DNA of 17,461 nt, from assembly GCA_028292565.1 (NCBI GenBank), contig JAQGMD010000107.1, positions 1-17,461 of the forward strand. Reading direction: 5' to 3'. Below the pieces are notes generated by a model. It did no database searches and was not told the origin of the DNA. It was given only the letters and a program-made list of their open reading frames with translations. Made by a program: the position numbers and the translations under genes. This document shows, piece by piece, positions 15,295 through 17,461 of the stretch. This stretch comes from Burkholderia sp. (GTDB lineage Bacteria > Pseudomonadota > Gammaproteobacteria > Burkholderiales > Burkholderiaceae). Position 1 is the stretch's first letter. Each line of letters starts with the position of its first letter.

Positions 15295-15749
15295 AAATGA
15301 ACCAGAATCCGAGCCGCAGGCTGCGACGGGAGAAGGGCTTCACCATGGTGAGCGCGATATTCCTTTTGGTCGTCTTAGCCGGGTTGGGCGTCGCCATCGC
15401 CAATATTTCGGTCATGCAGAACACCAGCTCATCCTTGGATCTTCAGGGCACGCGCGCGTACCAGGCGGCGCGTGCAGGCATCGAATGGGGGCTACACCGC
15501 GAACTGGTTGCAGCACCAGGCTCATGCGCCGGAACGACATCTTCGTTTGTGCTGCCGGCGCCGTCACTCAATGCATTCACGGTAACCGTCACTTGTAACT
15601 CCACAGTCTTTGCCGATGCCGATCCGACTATTATCGTTCGGCGTATGCGTGCGGTAGCTTGCAACCAGCCGACCGCAGGCAGTTGTGTCGCCGGTACGGG
15701 TCAGAACAATCCGAATTTTGTGCAGCGGGATCTACAGGTGACATTTTGA
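15291..15749 (+). CDS. mshP: MshP-like pilus biogenesis protein (PilX type)
   Basis: This 152-residue protein has a basic N-terminus (PSRRLRREKG) and a single N-terminal hydrophobic helix, FTMVSAIFLLVVLAGLGVAIA. The Gly-Phe cleavage context is present, but the +5 position is Ser, not Glu, as in PilX/GspK-like proteins that sit at fibre tips. Four cysteines in the C-terminal half could make two disulfides. The segment LDLQGTRAYQAARAGIEWGL is the family hallmark following the helix. The gene is coupled by ATGA overlap to mshO and by a TGATG overlap to the next gene. Confidence 0.83.
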   Translation: MKMNQNPSRRLRREKGFTMVSAIFLLVVLAGLGVAIANISVMQNTSSSLDLQGTRAYQAARAGIEWGLHRELVAAPGSCAGTTSSFVLPAPSLNAFTVTVTCNSTVFADADPTIIVRRMRAVACNQPTAGSCVAGTGQNNPNFVQRDLQVTF

Positions 15750-17461
15750 TGGCCACAGTACTCTCGGAAGGATGGACTGGTTTATCTGCGCTGCTGCGGC
15801 GGCGCGGACCTGCACTCGCATTCGTACTGGTCCAGGCGCTATGCTGGACCTCGGCTGCACAAGCCGCCGTCTGCACTTCCCGGGCATCGGGCAATTGGAA
15901 CGTTGCTAATACGTGGTCGGGATGCGGGGGTGTTGTACCTGGGTTTCGCGACACCGCGATCATTGCGAATACTCATACCGTTACGGCAACTGCAACGGTG
16001 TGGGTCGCCGCGCTTACTGTCAATTCAGGAGGCCTGCTCAATGTTAACAACGTAAACTTCTCGGTCTTGGGCGCGGCCAATGTCTCCGGCACAATAGCGC
16101 ATCCCGCCGCAGGCGGAACCAAAGCTTATTATGGTCGTGTAACCGTGAATGCAGGCGGTGTCTGGAGCAACACGAGCAACCAGGCAGTCAGCTTCTATGG
16201 CGGCATCACGCATAACGGAACAAGCTTCAGTTCGGGTACTGGTCTTCAGACATTTAACACGGTCGACGCCGGCAATGCGACCAATCAGGCCCTCGGCGGC
16301 GCAAGCCCTATTAATTTTGCCGGCCCTGTGACTGTGGCGAATAATGTCACCGTCACTAACAACAATACGGGCATGGTGACGATAGCCGGAGTGCTGACGG
16401 CTGCCGCGGCCAACTCGACGTGGATCAACGGAGCAAATTCGACGCTGAATTACGCCGATCCAACCGCGCCGATGGCTGCGGGGATACTGAATGCGAGCGC
16501 AAACCCGAATACCGTGAATTACACCGGTGCGGCCCAGGCGATTAAAACGCCTGCCGCGTCGCATTACCACCTGATCTTGAGCGGCAGCGGGGCGAAAACA
16601 GCTGCCGCTAACCTGCTGGTAAATGGCAACCTGACCATAGCCGGAAGCGCGAGTTTTAACGCTGGAACGTCGCGGACTCATACGTTCAATGGCAACTGGA
16701 TCGTGGATACCTCCGCGGCCAACCCGTTCTCCTTTACTACTGAAAGTGTCATCAATTTCAATGCCCCGGTACCGGCCGCACCGACGACGATCGGTGGTAC
16801 AACGACCGCGACGCTTGCCTTCAACGACGTCAACATTAACAACATCAGCGGCGTGAACCTGGCTGAAAACGTCAGCTTCTCCAACGGTACTTCGCCCACA
16901 CTAACGATCGGACCAGGAGCGAAGCTGATACCGTCGGCGGCAATTGTCATCAGCGGTACCGGTACCCTGACGGGGAACGGTACTGTCGCCGTCACGCGAA
17001 TTGCATCGGGCACGGAGAACTTCAGTTCGCAGTACACCATCACGACCAGGACGCTTACCAATCTGACTGTGGAATATGCCGGCACGGGTGCGCAGACGGT
17101 CAACGCGCTAACCTATGGTGGACTCACGATCAATAACGCCAGCGGAGTGACGCTGCAAGGAAATACAACGGTAAACGCACGCCTGACGCTGACCACAGGG
17201 AATATCACTACCGGGGCGAGCACTCTGATCACAGTCCTTAACTGTGCGGCGAGCGTGTTCCGGACTAGCGGCCATGTCGTCGGTAATCTCAGGAAATCGA
17301 TTCCCGCGGGCGCGTCGACCTGTGTCTTTGAGATCGGCACCGGGGGCAGCTACACCCCGGCTGTCCTGACGTTCGCGGCAGGCACCGGAGCCGGGAACAT
17401 TACTGCGAGCACAACCGGAACCGACCATGGCTCGGTCAGCTCGTCCGGCATCGATGCGGCC
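15749..17461 (+). CDS. Exported repeat protein in the MshQ position, 5' part
   Basis: An uninterrupted frame of 571 codons starts at ATG 15749 and stays open at the window end, so only the N-terminal part is seen. AGGTGA (15736-15741) lies seven bases before the start, which overlaps the mshP stop codon (TGATG). The protein has a Sec-type signal (RRR, then a hydrophobic core, likely cleavage after Ala39 in AAQA-AVC). Residues 46-100 (GNWNVANTWSG, VVPGFRDTAIIANTHTV) resemble the start of surface beta-helix proteins. The rest is rich in Asn, Thr, Gly and Ala, with loosely repeated units of about 50 residues, for example 254-306 (NYTGAAQAI, LVNGNLTIAG) and 438-489 (EYAGTGAQTV, TVNARLTLTTG). In other MSHA loci this place is held by MshQ, a large exported protein. 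An adhesin or pilus-associated role is inferred. Confidence 0.82.
   Translation, partial: MATVLSEGWTGLSALLRRRGPALAFVLVQALCWTSAAQAAVCTSRASGNWNVANTWSGCGGVVPGFRDTAIIANTHTVTATATVWVAALTVNSGGLLNVNNVNFSVLGAANVSGTIAHPAAGGTKAYYGRVTVNAGGVWSNTSNQAVSFYGGITHNGTSFSSGTGLQTFNTVDAGNATNQALGGASPINFAGPVTVANNVTVTNNNTGMVTIAGVLTAAAANSTWINGANSTLNYADPTAPMAAGILNASANPNTVNYTGAAQAIKTPAASHYHLILSGSGAKTAAANLLVNGNLTIAGSASFNAGTSRTHTFNGNWIVDTSAANPFSFTTESVINFNAPVPAAPTTIGGTTTATLAFNDVNINNISGVNLAENVSFSNGTSPTLTIGPGAKLIPSAAIVISGTGTLTGNGTVAVTRIASGTENFSSQYTITTRTLTNLTVEYAGTGAQTVNALTYGGLTINNASGVTLQGNTTVNARLTLTTGNITTGASTLITVLNCAASVFRTSGHVVGNLRKSIPAGASTCVFEIGTGGSYTPAVLTFAAGTGAGNITASTTGTDHGSVSSSGIDAA

Noticed and set aside
16025..17428. 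Minus-strand frames opposite the large exported protein gene
   Set aside because: The + strand frame is uninterrupted to the window edge, has a signal peptide and is coupled to mshP; the minus frames overlap each other and show no motif.

Overview
This window looks like a chromosomal segment of a betaproteobacterium, most likely order Burkholderiales and perhaps the Oxalobacteraceae. That placement is inferred from the gene order trpB-trpA-accD-folC-dedD-cvpA-purF-(Cys/Met PLP enzyme), which is typical of that group, and from the high G+C codon usage. No 16S or other marker is present. Every convincing gene lies on the + strand. I see no tRNA, rRNA, CRISPR array, insertion sequence or phage gene.

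Region 1 (1-8982) is a housekeeping block. It holds the tryptophan synthase subunits (trpB, trpA), the acetyl-CoA carboxylase carboxyltransferase beta subunit (accD, with its own putative promoter and a strong terminator), folylpolyglutamate/dihydrofolate synthase (folC), a DedD-like SPOR-domain membrane protein, CvpA, and PurF with a near-perfect terminator. It ends with a PLP-dependent sulfur-amino-acid enzyme of the cystathionine gamma-synthase/O-acylhomoserine sulfhydrylase family.

The 233-base gap between purF and that last enzyme holds the most interesting regulatory structure. It contains a sequence that matches the SAM-II (SAM_alpha) riboswitch aptamer, followed by an intrinsic terminator directly before the start codon. 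The 3' end of the aptamer can pair with the 5' arm of the terminator, giving a complete predicted antiterminator/terminator switch.

Region 2 (8983-17461) is an MSHA-type type IV pilus locus in the order ATPase (mshE), inner-membrane platform (mshG), minor pilin, major pilin (mshA), mshC-, mshD-, mshO- and mshP-like minor pilins, and the first 571 codons of a large exported MshQ-position protein that runs off the window. A REP-like hairpin and a candidate promoter precede the operon. The major pilin gene has its own -10 box, a strong ribosome binding site and an intrinsic terminator behind it, which would favour high pilin expression over the minor components. The ATPase carries two tandem 24-residue MshEN motifs, so c-di-GMP control of pilus extension is likely. 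The usual upstream half of an MSHA locus (mshH/I/J/K/L/M/N) is not present before mshE.
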